64,000 nt of DNA from assembly GCA_907163375.1 (NCBI GenBank), contig CAJQUW010000475.1:5001-69000 (forward strand), given 5' to 3'. Every line of letters starts with the position of its first letter. Position 1 is the stretch's first letter. Under the pieces are notes generated by a model that was not told the DNA's origin, searched no databases, and saw only the letters and a program-made list of their open reading frames with translations. This DNA is from Prostheceraeus crozeri (lineage: Eukaryota; Platyhelminthes; Polycladida; Euryleptidae). The translations under genes and the position numbers were made by a program. Below, in pieces: positions 32,571 to 43,479 of the stretch.

Positions 32571-33924
32571 TAAACTGGAAAACAAAATTTTCACCGTTTT
32601 TTTACCAGATTGACAAGTGATTGCATGGAGACAGGCTTTTGCGCTGCTGACTGAAAAATTAGATTGTGTTCGTACAAATGGTGAACAAGAAGAAAATAAA
32701 TTGTTGTAGCGGTACAAGTGTTAGCAAATGCTTTCTTTTGAATTATAAATAACTTACAGTTGATTGCCATTTCATCAAAAAAACCTTAGAAATGATCATT
32801 GAGATATGGATATGTGAGATAACCTCTACAGCATATTAACGAGAAACAAAGTTACATTATAAACAGAGTTCAAAGTGACATCATCCACCACATTGCACAG
32901 GGTTAATCGATGCCACACAGCATAAATTGACGACTGAAAACTGTCGCACATAATCAATATGAGGAAACTGAGTTCTTTTAGCCTTAATCAGTGCAGCATA
33001 ACTATAAAGAATCAGCAATTCACATACAGACAAATCGTCATCCGACGAACTACAGACATCTAGCTACATTAATGAAACAGTACAAATCTCATTCTCTAGG
33101 GTTCGTTTTCAAAATTTGAAATTTGACAGCACGAATGCAAATAGCTATTCGTGTTAACGTACAAAGGTCAGCTAGCAGATTTCCAAACACAGCCACCTAC
33201 CAGCCGCACATCTTTTGCATGGGAATTTGATCCATCGTTTATTTAATTTCATTGTTGTCAATTACCGATAGTTTGTGCAGTGAGTTACTGATTCTTTGCA
33301 ATAACCTGAAAAAAGCTTTATCATAGCTTGCAGAAACGCCAATAATTCAAATCAGGCCTTTCTCTCTTCTTTTATTTCAACATTTGTAAAAAAAGACAAT
33401 GACATATCTAAGAACAACTTTTTGCCTTTGTACAAGATTATGACAGCTGTTCGATTAAAGCTGAGTAGCTGTGGCATAAATAAACGCAACATCAACACAA
33501 AAAGAAATCCTCATCACTTCTGCAGTTGTTTGAAAGATTTCAATTTTTGCTGGTGTCTTCGCCGCAATTTAGTCGCGACAAGTGATCATACAAAACATTC
33601 TTTCGTCACTCCCCTGTGTTCCCGAAACTTTCTGATACATTTCACTTATGTTTTCCCGGTAGACGCTTCCTGAATGACGCATTTTGGAGAGCATCAAAGC
33701 AATCAAAGCTCATAGTCTGCTCCACAATAACGTACTACAACTTTTTCGTCAAGCATTCCCAACTCAATTTACTTCTTATTTCGGAACCTTCACTACATGC
33801 GTTGAATCTTTTTTCTCCATGATTGACGAGGAATCACTGACTTGCTTATAGAAGAATCTTCTGCTCAAGCGTCACGTGTATTTTAAAGAAGTAGCTGCTT
33901 TGAAATTGATGATCATCCAAAACT
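32571..33924. other. No gene seen
   Basis: A+T-rich non-coding DNA with no recognised element. Confidence 0.4.
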
Positions 33925-34735
33925 GAAGGGCCCTTAAGATCCCCTAACAATCTGCATGAAGCCCTACAATTATTAAGGCCCTACAATCAATCTGAAACGA
34001 TTCCACTCTCAATTTTATAGGCCTTTCACAATCTCAAAGGTGCATTCATATCTAAAAAAAGGCCCTTAAAAACCAATAAGGATGTCCCTCACAATCTGAA
34101 AAGGCTGCTTCACACTCTTATGGGCCTTTTCAAAATCTCAAAAGGTCCCCATTCACGATCATACAGGTCTCCCTCCTTCACTATCTTTAGAGACCCCTTC
34201 AGTATCTAAAAAGGTCCACTTCATGGTCTTAAAGGACCCCTTCACAATCTTAGACAGTCCTCTCACAATCTCAAAAGGGCCCCTTCAAGATCTAAATAGG
34301 GCCCTTTCACAATCTTAAAGGGTTTTTGCGCAATCTCAAAATGGTCCCTTTCACAATAACCTTCATAATCTCAAAGGGCCCCGTCGCGATCTAAAAACGG
34401 GTAACTTCCACAATCTTATTGGACCCCTCTGCAAGCGTAAAGGGGCCCCTTGACATTACCAAAAGTGCAAGCTCAAAGGGGACCTTTCGCATTATAAAGA
34501 AGAGGGCCCCTTAACAATCTTATAGGGCTCCTTCACTATCTTAAAGTGTCCCTTTCCCAATCTTAAAGGGCCCCTGTGCAAGCTGAAAGGGTCACCTTCA
34601 CATTACTAACAGGGTCCCTCACAATCTTGAGAGGCCCCTTCGCGATCTCAAACTGGCCGCTTCCACAATCTCAAAAGGCCTCCTTTACTATCTTAAGGGC
34701 CCCATTTTTCAATCTTAAAGGGACCCCGAACTGTC
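33925..34735. repeat. Degenerate minisatellite, CACAATCTTAAAGGG-type unit
   Basis: About 25-30 diverged units of roughly 25-30 bp, each resembling GGGCCCCTTCACAATCTTAA with variants (CACTATCTTAAAG, CACAATCTCAAAAGG). The array is open to slippage and has no conserved frame. Related GGGGCCC phrases recur at 62940-63030. Confidence 0.75.
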
Positions 34736-34778
34736 AGATCGAAGTCAGCCCACAAATCCGATCCGATGCGCACTTCTA

Positions 34779-34798
34779 ACACACACACACACACACAC
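34779..34798. repeat. AC microsatellite
   Basis: A short uninterrupted run of about ten AC units. Confidence 0.9.
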
Positions 34799-35379
34799 CT
34801 TTCGGGAAAATACAATTTATTTTTCTCCTAAATGCTAACGATTTAACATAACGAGGCATGAGTCCTTAGCATACAATGAGTCAGATCACACTTGGTGTTG
34901 TTCACTAAGGGCAAGGGCCCCTCTCATCAGGGATTTTGACAAAGGTGGGGAGGGCCCTCCCATGAAGATAATTGTTCACAATGTGCCCTGCTCATGGTGG
35001 TGGCGGTGGTGGGTGTTGACCAAGCCAGTCGCTCCCAGCGGTGAATGAGGTCCGCACACTTGACGGGGCCAACCCAGAGGTCCCATGGTGTGAGAACTTG
35101 TTTGCGTGTGCAGAAGAGTGGTGTAAGTATATATCATATGTGGTGCATTATATTGTGTAAGAATTCTTTTATCAGGGATGTGATTGCTAGCAGGGGGGCG
35201 CGGCCGGAAAATTTTGGTAGGGGGGGCATTGACAACAATAGCAATTTTTGTGAAAACTCCATTTTCAAATCATACACACATTCAAAATAACGATGTTTTA
35301 GTAATACTAACTTTATGCAGTCATTGACATGCATATTGTAACATAAACTATTGTTGCCTTATCACAATTCAAGAGTAAA

Positions 35380-35682
35380 ATAGTTTTCTAGAGATATTTA
35401 AACTCAGCAATCTCGCGACATGTGGACAGAAGGAATATCTTCTCTTCTGAAAATAATGTGAATCGTGGATAAAACGCCCAGAGTAATTCAGGCGCTTTGG
35501 TAGATATTTATGCATTGTTGGCCAATATGGCCATTGTTGCGCAAAATTTTCTTGAAAACTTTTTTACTTTTGTGCATTCTTCTGTCTTCAATAGTTGGTC
35601 TATCATGGCTCAAGTCACAGCCAATGACCTTATATGCGCGTCTCTGAATTCGCTCAAGCTTCAAAGACAAGGCCTTTGAGAG
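35380..35682 (-). mobile_element. LINE fragment, 3' part of ORF2
   Basis: The minus strand encodes LSLKLERIQRRAYKVIGCD, then a diverged tail to a stop at 35488, matching the 'LERIQRRALRIIxG' block that follows the reverse transcriptase in CR1/Jockey-like LINEs. Its upstream part continues at 37424-37510 because a hAT element is inserted between. Confidence 0.7.
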
Positions 35683-36330
35683 CAGGGTTGGCATCCCATG
35701 GGTAAAATGGATGCGTGGGTGGGTGGGTAAAATGGGTTCTTTCAAATTGAAAAATGCTTAAGTACTATGCTTAAGCAAGGAATCTGTGATACTCTCTTTA
35801 TCGAAATTACTGTTTGTGATTTTTGAATGTGATATATAATACTCGATTTCAATTTCACATAAATAAAAAGTATTTCTATTCTATTCTTTGAAAGTTAGAC
35901 TACTCTATTCAATATTTGCTCCATTGCTAATAGTTTACCCACAATCAGATAAAACAAAGTTTCTTCATAAAAGAATCTATTTCTTGGGATAACGTGAAAG
36001 TCAGGTAACAATAGACATACGTGTAGAAGTAAAAATTCGGATGGAAAACAAAAACCACTTTAACAGATCTTGTATAGCAAGTTTGTATAATTACGACTAC
36101 AAATTCTGAAACAACAGCTTGCAAATTGCAATACAGAATACTCATCATCATCGTTATACGTCATCGAATGGAATAGGTAGGGTTCTCTAAAATACAATTT
36201 AAACTTCATGAAAAACAATGAAGACTTTCCACCAGAAAACAAACAGCTTGAAATCTTATTGATCGGAGCAACGAGTGACTATAATAACAACTTGCCTACA
36301 ATTCAAACGAAATTGCAGACCTACCGCCTA

Positions 36331-36690
36331 CCGGGAGATAGCGACGAGGTGTGCTAGGAACGACATAGTACATGGAACTTTCACACATCATGGTAGGCCT
36401 CTTGCAATGCCCATTGTGCGTCTGCCTGGTTGGATGATTTGGTTTTCAGAATTGAGATATAATTAAGTACTCCAAAGAAAATGAGAGTACGGTATATTGT
36501 GACATAATTTTGACATCGGAAATACATGTACATGGGTTATTTTGGACCCTTCTATTTCTGAAACCCAGATCATCCAACCCGGCAGACACGCATTGTCATA
36601 GTGGGTAAAACAAGAGGCTTACTATGATATGTGAAAGTTCCATGTAGCCTACTACGTCGTTCCCTACACAACTCGTCGCTAACTCACGGA
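36331..36690. repeat. Inverted repeat within the decayed hAT
   Basis: Arms of about 130 bp (36331-36457 and 36551-36690), roughly 80 percent alike, surround about 90 bp. Matching words include GCGTCTGCC/GGCAGACACGC and CATGGAACTTTCACA with its counterpart. It may be a separate foldback insertion. Confidence 0.65.
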
Positions 36691-36744
36691 CTATACAAAA
36701 CGAATACTAGCTATCAATAATCACAACCAAATATCACATCAACA

Positions 36745-37158
36745 TTAGCAGTTTTCAAAGGATTCCTCCAGGCCAGCTTCCTCCGTCACTCCTTCATCTA
36801 GAGACAGAAGGCGGGAAACAGTGACAAGGCGCCCAACCTTCTCTATTGTTAGTCGGTTCCTGAGAGGTGACTGGACAAGGCCGGCAGTCGAAAATATCCT
36901 CTCGATGCCACCCGATGACGGTGGAAGGGAGAAAACGTTTGTCATCATATCCGCGAATTTTCTAGGGCCACAAGCTGAGGTAACTTTAGCCACACATGTC
37001 CAGTACTTCACTGGCGGAAGCATTTTGACCGTTGAGAAACTACATACCTTCTCCCGTGGCATGGTCTTCTCGTAATTGTAGCAGCAGAAACGTGTGCAGT
37101 GCTTCCGCGATATGATCGTATCGCAGTGAGGCGATAGATAAGTAATGATTGAACCCAT
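36745..37158 (-). pseudogene. hAT transposase C-terminal dimerisation domain
   Basis: The minus-strand ORF includes PPSSGGIERIFSTAGLVQSP followed by LRNRLTIEKVGRLVTVSRLL, the hAT C-terminal block with the catalytic-type Glu in GIERIFS. No N-terminal domains are left nearby, so it is a remnant of the element's own gene. Confidence 0.7.
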
Positions 37159-37423
37159 GAGTTATATTCTTATCATTCGAGAGCAGGATTTAAACAAAAT
37201 ATGAGCTACAATATTTACTAAATTTACAAAAAATATAATTGGGGTTTCTCTACCCCCTGACTCTGCCCTTCTACAGTGTGTGCCCACCACATTAGAAAAA
37301 GGCTCAAAATAGATGCTATGATGTCACGTTAAGAAAATTCATTTTTTTGAAAAAACCCATTTTACCCATGGGTTTGGTGGGTTTTTTCAAACATGGGATG
37401 GGTTTTCCAACCCTGTTTAAGAG

Positions 37424-37510
37424 TCCAATAAATAACGGACACGCGTATTCAATTCCTGATAAAATTGTTGCCTGACAGATTTGATGTAGCTTCTTTGATT
37501 TTCGTAGAAT
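37424..37510 (-). mobile_element. LINE fragment, upstream part of the same ORF2
   Basis: Minus-strand translation LRKSKKLHQICQATILSGIE and YACPLFIGL, which joins LSKALSLKLER at 35682 when the hAT is removed. Matches the 'FYKTVILPVLEYACPVW' block after the LINE reverse transcriptase. Confidence 0.65.
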
Positions 37511-37539
37511 CTATAACCGTCGGTAGACTTTTGTGTTTA

Positions 37540-38290
37540 TGCTTTAACTTTGATTTTTCAATCGAATATTCGAGTATTTGTCCCATTCTTTATTCCTATA
37601 TGCTTCCCATTTTTGATCAGTAAGACACTTCGTTAAAAGTGCAAGCCACTCCTTATTGGTCATTTCAACTTCACGCTTGGGAATGCAATCATTTGGAAGA
37701 TCTAACAAGAAATAATTGAAGGATTGAAGGAATACTTCCTAGTCAATTGAAGAAAGGATATCATCGAGGAGCTGGATGATTGATTTAAATCATGCATCGT
37801 TTGCGTGCGAAATTGCGTAATACCATCAGCATATAATTCGAGGGGAATCGTCATAATGGTGACACGATCAGAATTTCCAATGGCAGCATGAATACATTTT
37901 TTGAAAATACCGCAAGTAGACTCAGAGACAAGGATATGATCATAATAGTAAGACACTTTCTCCTCGAGTAGGCCTCGCCGGCCGCCGCATATCACACAGC
38001 ACTAAATCCATGCATAATTATTCGCATTTGAATCGTTTGAGATCACTCATAATAATGTTGTAATTTGAATTGTCATTTAAAAATTCGCCCACAGTAATAC
38101 AGAGAGTCTCCCTAATTGTCTTAAACACACCATGTTTACTATTTGGAGGAATGTAGGAATGAAAGATTTCTTCAGAAGTTGTACGGCAATGGAATCAATT
38201 TCATTAGAGAAGAAATCGGTAATCTCCGATCTCTTAGTCATAAGTCTTTCTCGTACATACATATACAACATTATTCCACCTTTGCGTTTA
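37540..38290 (-). pseudogene. Possible decayed coding region, unidentified
   Basis: Three minus-strand stretches read like protein in changing frames: RERLMTKRSEITDFFSNEID (near 38250-38190), SKHGVFKTIRETLCITVGEF (near 38145-38085) and TNKEWLALLTKCLTDQKWEA (near 37660-37600, ending LKNQS and a stop). The proximity suggests one decayed gene or element. I do not recognise it, and chance cannot be excluded. Confidence 0.25.
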
Positions 38291-39139
38291 TGTCATAAAC
38301 GATCCCGTCTCCAACTGTTGTAACCTGCAGTACCGACAGAATTAGTCAATGGAATCGTCTGGCCAAATCCGGTTTCAACGTCATAACATTATTATCAAAA
38401 AACATTTCGGTTTTGCAAAACATAAATCTCCTCGGGAGATTTTCGTACGACTCGTATAATTTGATAAATATGAATATGAATTGGATTACATCGACCGAGA
38501 GAAGGCGCTGGACGCCGAAGGCCCTGTCAAAGCCATTTTAACTTATAACTTTCTAACTCTGACCATAAAAAGTATCTCGAGAGAACTGCTATTTTTGCTA
38601 CCATTTTGGACAAACGATAATGATTAATCTCTCTCGCCGCATGGTCAACTACGTGAATATGAATCATTCTTACATTACTCTCTACTATCTAGTAGAGAGT
38701 AATGTACAACAACTAACAAAGAGAGAAACAACTAAGTTTTTTGGCACAGCAACTTAAATTACTCTAAAATTCCCATTTCAACCGATTGCAAAAAGCAAGC
38801 CCTCTTTTAGAAACTTTGTGCACACATATAAGTGCATTATGGGACTATAATGTCGAATGATTCTCTTGACGATAATATCAGTGTGAACGGCACCATCGTA
38901 TAACCAGTTTCTGGCACAACGAATGTTGCCTAGTTCAAAACAGATAATTAAAACGATAACAGGGATCGCACCTTTTCTGGGACTCAATATTCACAAGCAT
39001 CCACAAACTTTCAAAAAACGAAAGAACCATTACAATGATGCCATGAGAAGCCGAACGGAGCATTTTGGAAACCGTTTTTAGCAATGGGTTCCATTTCTTT
39101 CATAGAAAACAGAATCTAACTAACATTTATTTCAATTGG
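38291..39139. other. No gene seen; one perfect palindrome
   Basis: At 38672-38705 two 15 bp arms (ACATTACTCTCTACT and its inverse) flank ATCT. Otherwise A+T-rich DNA with no supported feature. Confidence 0.5.
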
Positions 39140-40205
39140 GTGCTTGACATAACTTGACGCCAGTTGAAGCCAAGGGGGCGACAGCAGCTGCGACGGGGGA
39201 GGCTACAATAGAAGTCAAGGGGCGCCATGAAAGCTTATGGGCAGCAGATGAAGGCTAAAGGGGCATGGAAAATAAAGGGGAGCAAAATAAAGCGTTGAAG
39301 GCGCCGTTGAAAGCTAAAGGGGCGCCAGTAGCAGCCAAGGGGCACCAGTAGAAGCCAAATGGGAGCCGATGAAAGATAAAGGGGAGCTGGTGAAAGCTAA
39401 GAGGCGACCGTGACAGTGAAGAATGTACCAGTAGAAGTCCAAAGGGCGCCGGATATAACGAAGGGGGCGCCAGTACAAGCCAAGAGGGGCGCCGTTGAAA
39501 GCAAAGGGAGGTGGTGAAAGCAAGGGGGCGCCAGTAGTAGCCGAGGGGCACCAGCAGAAGTCAAGGGGCGCCGATGAAAGCTAAATGGGAGCTGGTGAAA
39601 GCTAAGGGGCGCCAGTGACAGTGAAGGGTGGACCAGTAGAAGTCAAGGGGCGCCGTCGACAATGAAAGAAGCGCTGGATACAGCGAAGGGGGAGGCTACA
39701 ATAGAACCAGGAGGGCGCCGTTGAAAGCGAAGGGGAACCAGCAGAAGCCAAGAGGGCGCCAGTAGATGCCACGAGGCGCCTGCAGAAGCCAAGGGGCGCC
39801 AATAGAATCCAAATGTGCGCCGATGAAACCTAAACGGGAGCTGGTGAAAGCTAAGGAGCGACAGTGACACTGAAGGGTGTACCGGTAGAAGTCAAGTGGC
39901 GCCGGATACAGCAAAGGGGACGTCAGTAGAAGTCAAGGGGAGCCGATGAAAGCTAAAGCGGAGCTGTTGAATGAAAGCTAAGGGGCGACAGTGACAGCTA
40001 AGGGGGGTCAGTAGAAGACACGAAGGCGCCGGTGACAGCTAGGGGGTCGCCAGTAGAAGCAAAGAGGGCGCCTGTGAAAGCAAAAGGGGCTCCGCTGACA
40101 TCGAAGGGGCCGCAAGTAGAAGGCAAGGGGCGCCGCTGAAAGCGAAGGGTCGCCAGCAGAAGTCAAGGAAGCGCCGGTGAAAGCTATGTGGACGCCCAGT
40201 AAAAC
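39140..40205. repeat. GGCGCC minisatellite with higher-order pattern
   Basis: About 35 units of 25-32 bp built on GGGGCGCCAGTAGAAGCCAA and GGGGCGCCGATGAAAGCTAA. Longer blocks recur: GGGAGGCTACAATAGAA at about 39199 and 39690, and the run GGGAGCTGGTGAAAGCTAAG followed by a CAGTGACA..GAAGG phrase at about 39382, 39589 and 39836. That suggests higher-order units of about 200-500 bp. Minus-strand frames are open for up to 98 codons but only because the unit lacks stops. Confidence 0.8.
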
Positions 40206-40996
40206 TAATATTATGCCGATACAGTTTCATGGATTATAACAAATACGATTTTTTGTTCTACACAACATCTTTTCATTACTACTTAGGAAAAGGGGGGCGA
40301 AGCCGGAAATCCGGCAAAAGCCGGAAGAATCACATCCATGTTTTAAGAAGGGTGATTTGTTGGTGGGGAGATGTGTCTGTGTTCTGCGTGTGCATCTGTC
40401 GAGTGTTAGTTCCGATTTATGAACTAAAGGGGGATTGCGTTGATGACTTCATTGTCGTCAGCTCGTTGGATATGTGTCGACGTGGTGGATGTGTGTTTGC
40501 TTGAGTAGCTGTTTTTTTGTTGCGTTGGATGACTGCGTGGGTGGGGGCGAAATGTACTTCCCCGTGCTGAAAATTGTGAGCTTCTGTTGTCTGAGAGGTG
40601 GTGGTTGTTGCGTGAGGAGATGAAGAGAACGAGTATGTGCTGTGGGTTTGCCTGCCTTTGCAGTTTGATATGCATCGAATGAAGAGCGAAGGGATTAAAA
40701 AAAAGAAAGATTAAAGAAGCCATCTACATTTCCTCCAACAGGCAAAACACATAATAGAGACAATGGAGTAGATATTAGTGATGTATGGATTCCATTACTT
40801 TCTCATTTCTCCGAACAATTTTTCTTGAAGTAGTGTGCTATTCTTATTTGTCTTTTAGAGTAACATGACTTTCCCTGATTTTTGATATCCAGTTAAAATT
40901 TATTTATTGATGATAATTATGTTCTCATGCTGTCTTGTCTGGTTGTATCTGTTCCACGTACTTCAGTATTGTCTTGTCTGGCAGTGACCAAGGTGA
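40206..40996. other. No gene seen
   Basis: 40280-40700 is G/T-rich with a GGGGGGCGAAGCCGGAAA phrase resembling one at 35195-35215. ORFs here are low-complexity. The end of the stretch flanks the hAT at 41005. Confidence 0.4.
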
Positions 40997-41019
40997 GCTG
41001 TAAGCAGGCCTCCCACGCT

Positions 41020-41125
41020 GACCTAAAAACCTAAAAAAACCTAAATTTTAGTATTTTCAAGGAAAAACCTAAAATTTGACCTAAATTTTTAATGTAAACC
41101 TAAAAAAACCTAAAACTTTAATTCG
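41020..41125. repeat. Subterminal ACCTAAAA array of the hAT
   Basis: Seven or eight ACCTAAA(A/T) words lie within 100 bp of the left terminus. Two lie near the right terminus (about 47433-47450). In hAT elements such arrays are transposase-binding sites; that role is inferred here. Confidence 0.7.
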
Positions 41126-42859
41126 TAATATACATTTTTCAGTGAACGTAAATATTATTTATTTGATATCAACAAATAGAAATCTTTAAATAACTTCGAT
41201 TTCGATACACAGCATTCACATTATTAAGAGGATTTTACACTTAACATTGAATTAGATTTTAAATCATGTCGAGCTGTGTAATTTGTCTTATTTCCGATAT
41301 AATTGCATGTTATAATTGTCCAGCTACATTGCAGAGACGGATTTTCAGATATGTTTTTCTTTATTTCATTTTCACTGTTGTGATGGATAGTTTAATTGAA
41401 CGAAATGGTGGAAATGAGAATAGCTGTGGTAGCATTTTTTTCTATTCCTATGATGATTTCATGCTGTGGCGAAGCAAGCTCCGTATGCCTGATATCATAT
41501 TGACAAGTCTGACATTTCTCTATGAGCGGATGGTTTTATTTATGCATTAACACTGACACTTTGCTTTAGAAACTATGGGACCTTAGAATTTTTGATATTT
41601 GTTCAAGTTGATGCATGTTAATGTACCTTTTTCTTGAAACCATTGGTTTTCTTTGTGTCGTTTTGTTGCACTCAAGTACGAATTTAGATTAAATTATTCA
41701 CTATTTGATTTTGAAGTATTAAGTACAAGTTGAGCATTCAAGAATGCGACCTAAGGTAGAAACATTTTCTGTGTCTGAGGCTTTTGAATATTTTGAATTA
41801 GAAAACCCGTTTGTTGACCTAATTGACTATTACAGTTAATTGTCTACGTGTAACTATGTACTCATGCAATGATCGGCACAGCTTAATTTTGACTGATTTT
41901 CTCCAACGATGAAATTTGACTCTTATATTTCAGAAGTATCGTTTCTGAATCGTTAGATGAAACGTTGATATTATGAACTTTGAATAAATCGTTTTTCGTA
42001 CCGATTTTTCACCAGCCGATCTATCCGATTTTTTCTGCAAAATTTCGAATTTCCAATTTGCTACTTTTGACGTTAACTGCATAAATTTCAATGGACAAAT
42101 TGAATAAGATATTCCGAAAGTGGAAAGGATATTTCAAACACAAAGTAAGACGTTCTTGTTACTTCATGTACATCGTGTTATTGTTCGTTTTATATATATG
42201 AACATTGTTTTTTCTGTTCATTTTGGAATTTATATGTATATACCGGTATATTTGAGTTTCATATTTGACGTTTACTGCATAGCTTACAGTATGCATGCTC
42301 AGCATCATAATTCAATTACCTCATCATACATGTTTCCCCACAAGACTTGCTTCGACTGTTAGTAATGTCGTGATTTGAAATCAAATTTACAACTTAGATC
42401 TTAAAGTAAACTTTGCTGTGGATTTTCATAAGTTTCACGTTCATAAGTGGTCAAAGAAATAGTACTGTTCGGGAATCTTCGCAGCACCAGTGATTTGTCC
42501 ATTGCATGAATACCAGTTTTGGAAAAAGGCTCAATCTCCACTGATCTTAAACTGTATGCAAAATGCAAAGATGTAGGTTTTATGATTTATGACTGTTTTT
42601 CCTATGATTTAAGGCATACTGCTAAAAAATGTTGGTAAACATTACCCAGCAAAATACGGTGGTCCAAGGTACCCCACTTTCGAGAAAATTTGATATTTTT
42701 ATAAATTGATACATCGCCTTTTGATGTGGATTGACATAATGTTAAACGACTTAAAATTACTAAAGTGCGTGTCAGGAACGCCATCTCAGAGAATTTTTGT
42801 TTGCGTAACTTGAAAACTTATCTTTTCAGGTACCTCATATTGAATTTATGATTTCACGC

Positions 42860-43027
42860 TCCGCCACATATCAATTATGTGGCACCCGGTAGACAGACTA
42901 TTTCCATGATACGATGATTTAAATGCATAAAAACAAATCGTTCACATGCTAATACAGTGATTATTTGAATTATCTCTACTTGTCCACCGCATATCAATAG
43001 TGTGACACCCTGTAGATATACTATTCG
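42860..43027. repeat. Direct duplication in the hAT leader
   Basis: A segment of about 46 bp (42860-42905) containing CCACATATCAATTATGTGG, itself a small hairpin, is repeated with changes at 42982-43027. The copies are 122 bp apart, upstream of the transposase exon. Confidence 0.6.
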
Positions 43028-43479
43028 TGCGACTAAAGATGTTTAACAGATCGGCATGAATAGAAAAAGATAGACATCCCGCCATTTAAGCTACTAAACT
43101 GAAGTTATAAAGTAAATAAACACAAGCTGATTTGAATGCTTCTTTTCGCAATAAATCTTGGATGAAAGGTTACATTGAAAATAGGTCATGTTCACTTTCC
43201 TTATAAAACACTTTCTCAAATAACTTAAACTGTTCTATAGTATCTCCAAACATCAAGCTACTCAAGTCTTATATTCTTCAGGGTATGTATTATCACCACA
43301 AAAAATCAATGTCAAAGTACGAATCTAAATTTTTTGCCTTAGTGAACATTTTACGTGTATTGACCCCTATACATGTGTTTGCAAATTTACGTACGACTCT
43401 GTATTTTATTTGAATTTATCAATTTAAAGAAATTGTGTACAATTGTGAAGATAATTATTTTTTGCTTTTCAGAAACAAC

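Larger units (their letters stand above)
35683..37415 (-). mobile_element. Decayed hAT element inserted in a LINE
   Basis: The ends are CAGGGTTGG and CCAACCCTG, with further inverted similarity around CCCATGGGTAAAATGG. The flanks TTTGAGAG (35675-35682) and TTTAAGAG (37416-37423) are an 8 bp duplication with one change. Removing the element with one duplication restores the LINE frame (ACPLFIGLSKALSLKLER). Only 1733 bp remain, so most of the transposase is gone. Confidence 0.8.

Noticed and set aside
39255-39914. Minus-strand ORFs in the GGCGCC minisatellite
   Set aside because: Several frames are open at once because the repeat unit lacks stops; the sequence changes with unit order and is not conserved coding.
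41266-41550. 94-codon ORF in the leader of the intact hAT
   Set aside because: No motif, no splice or start support, and it lies within the non-coding leader next to the subterminal array.
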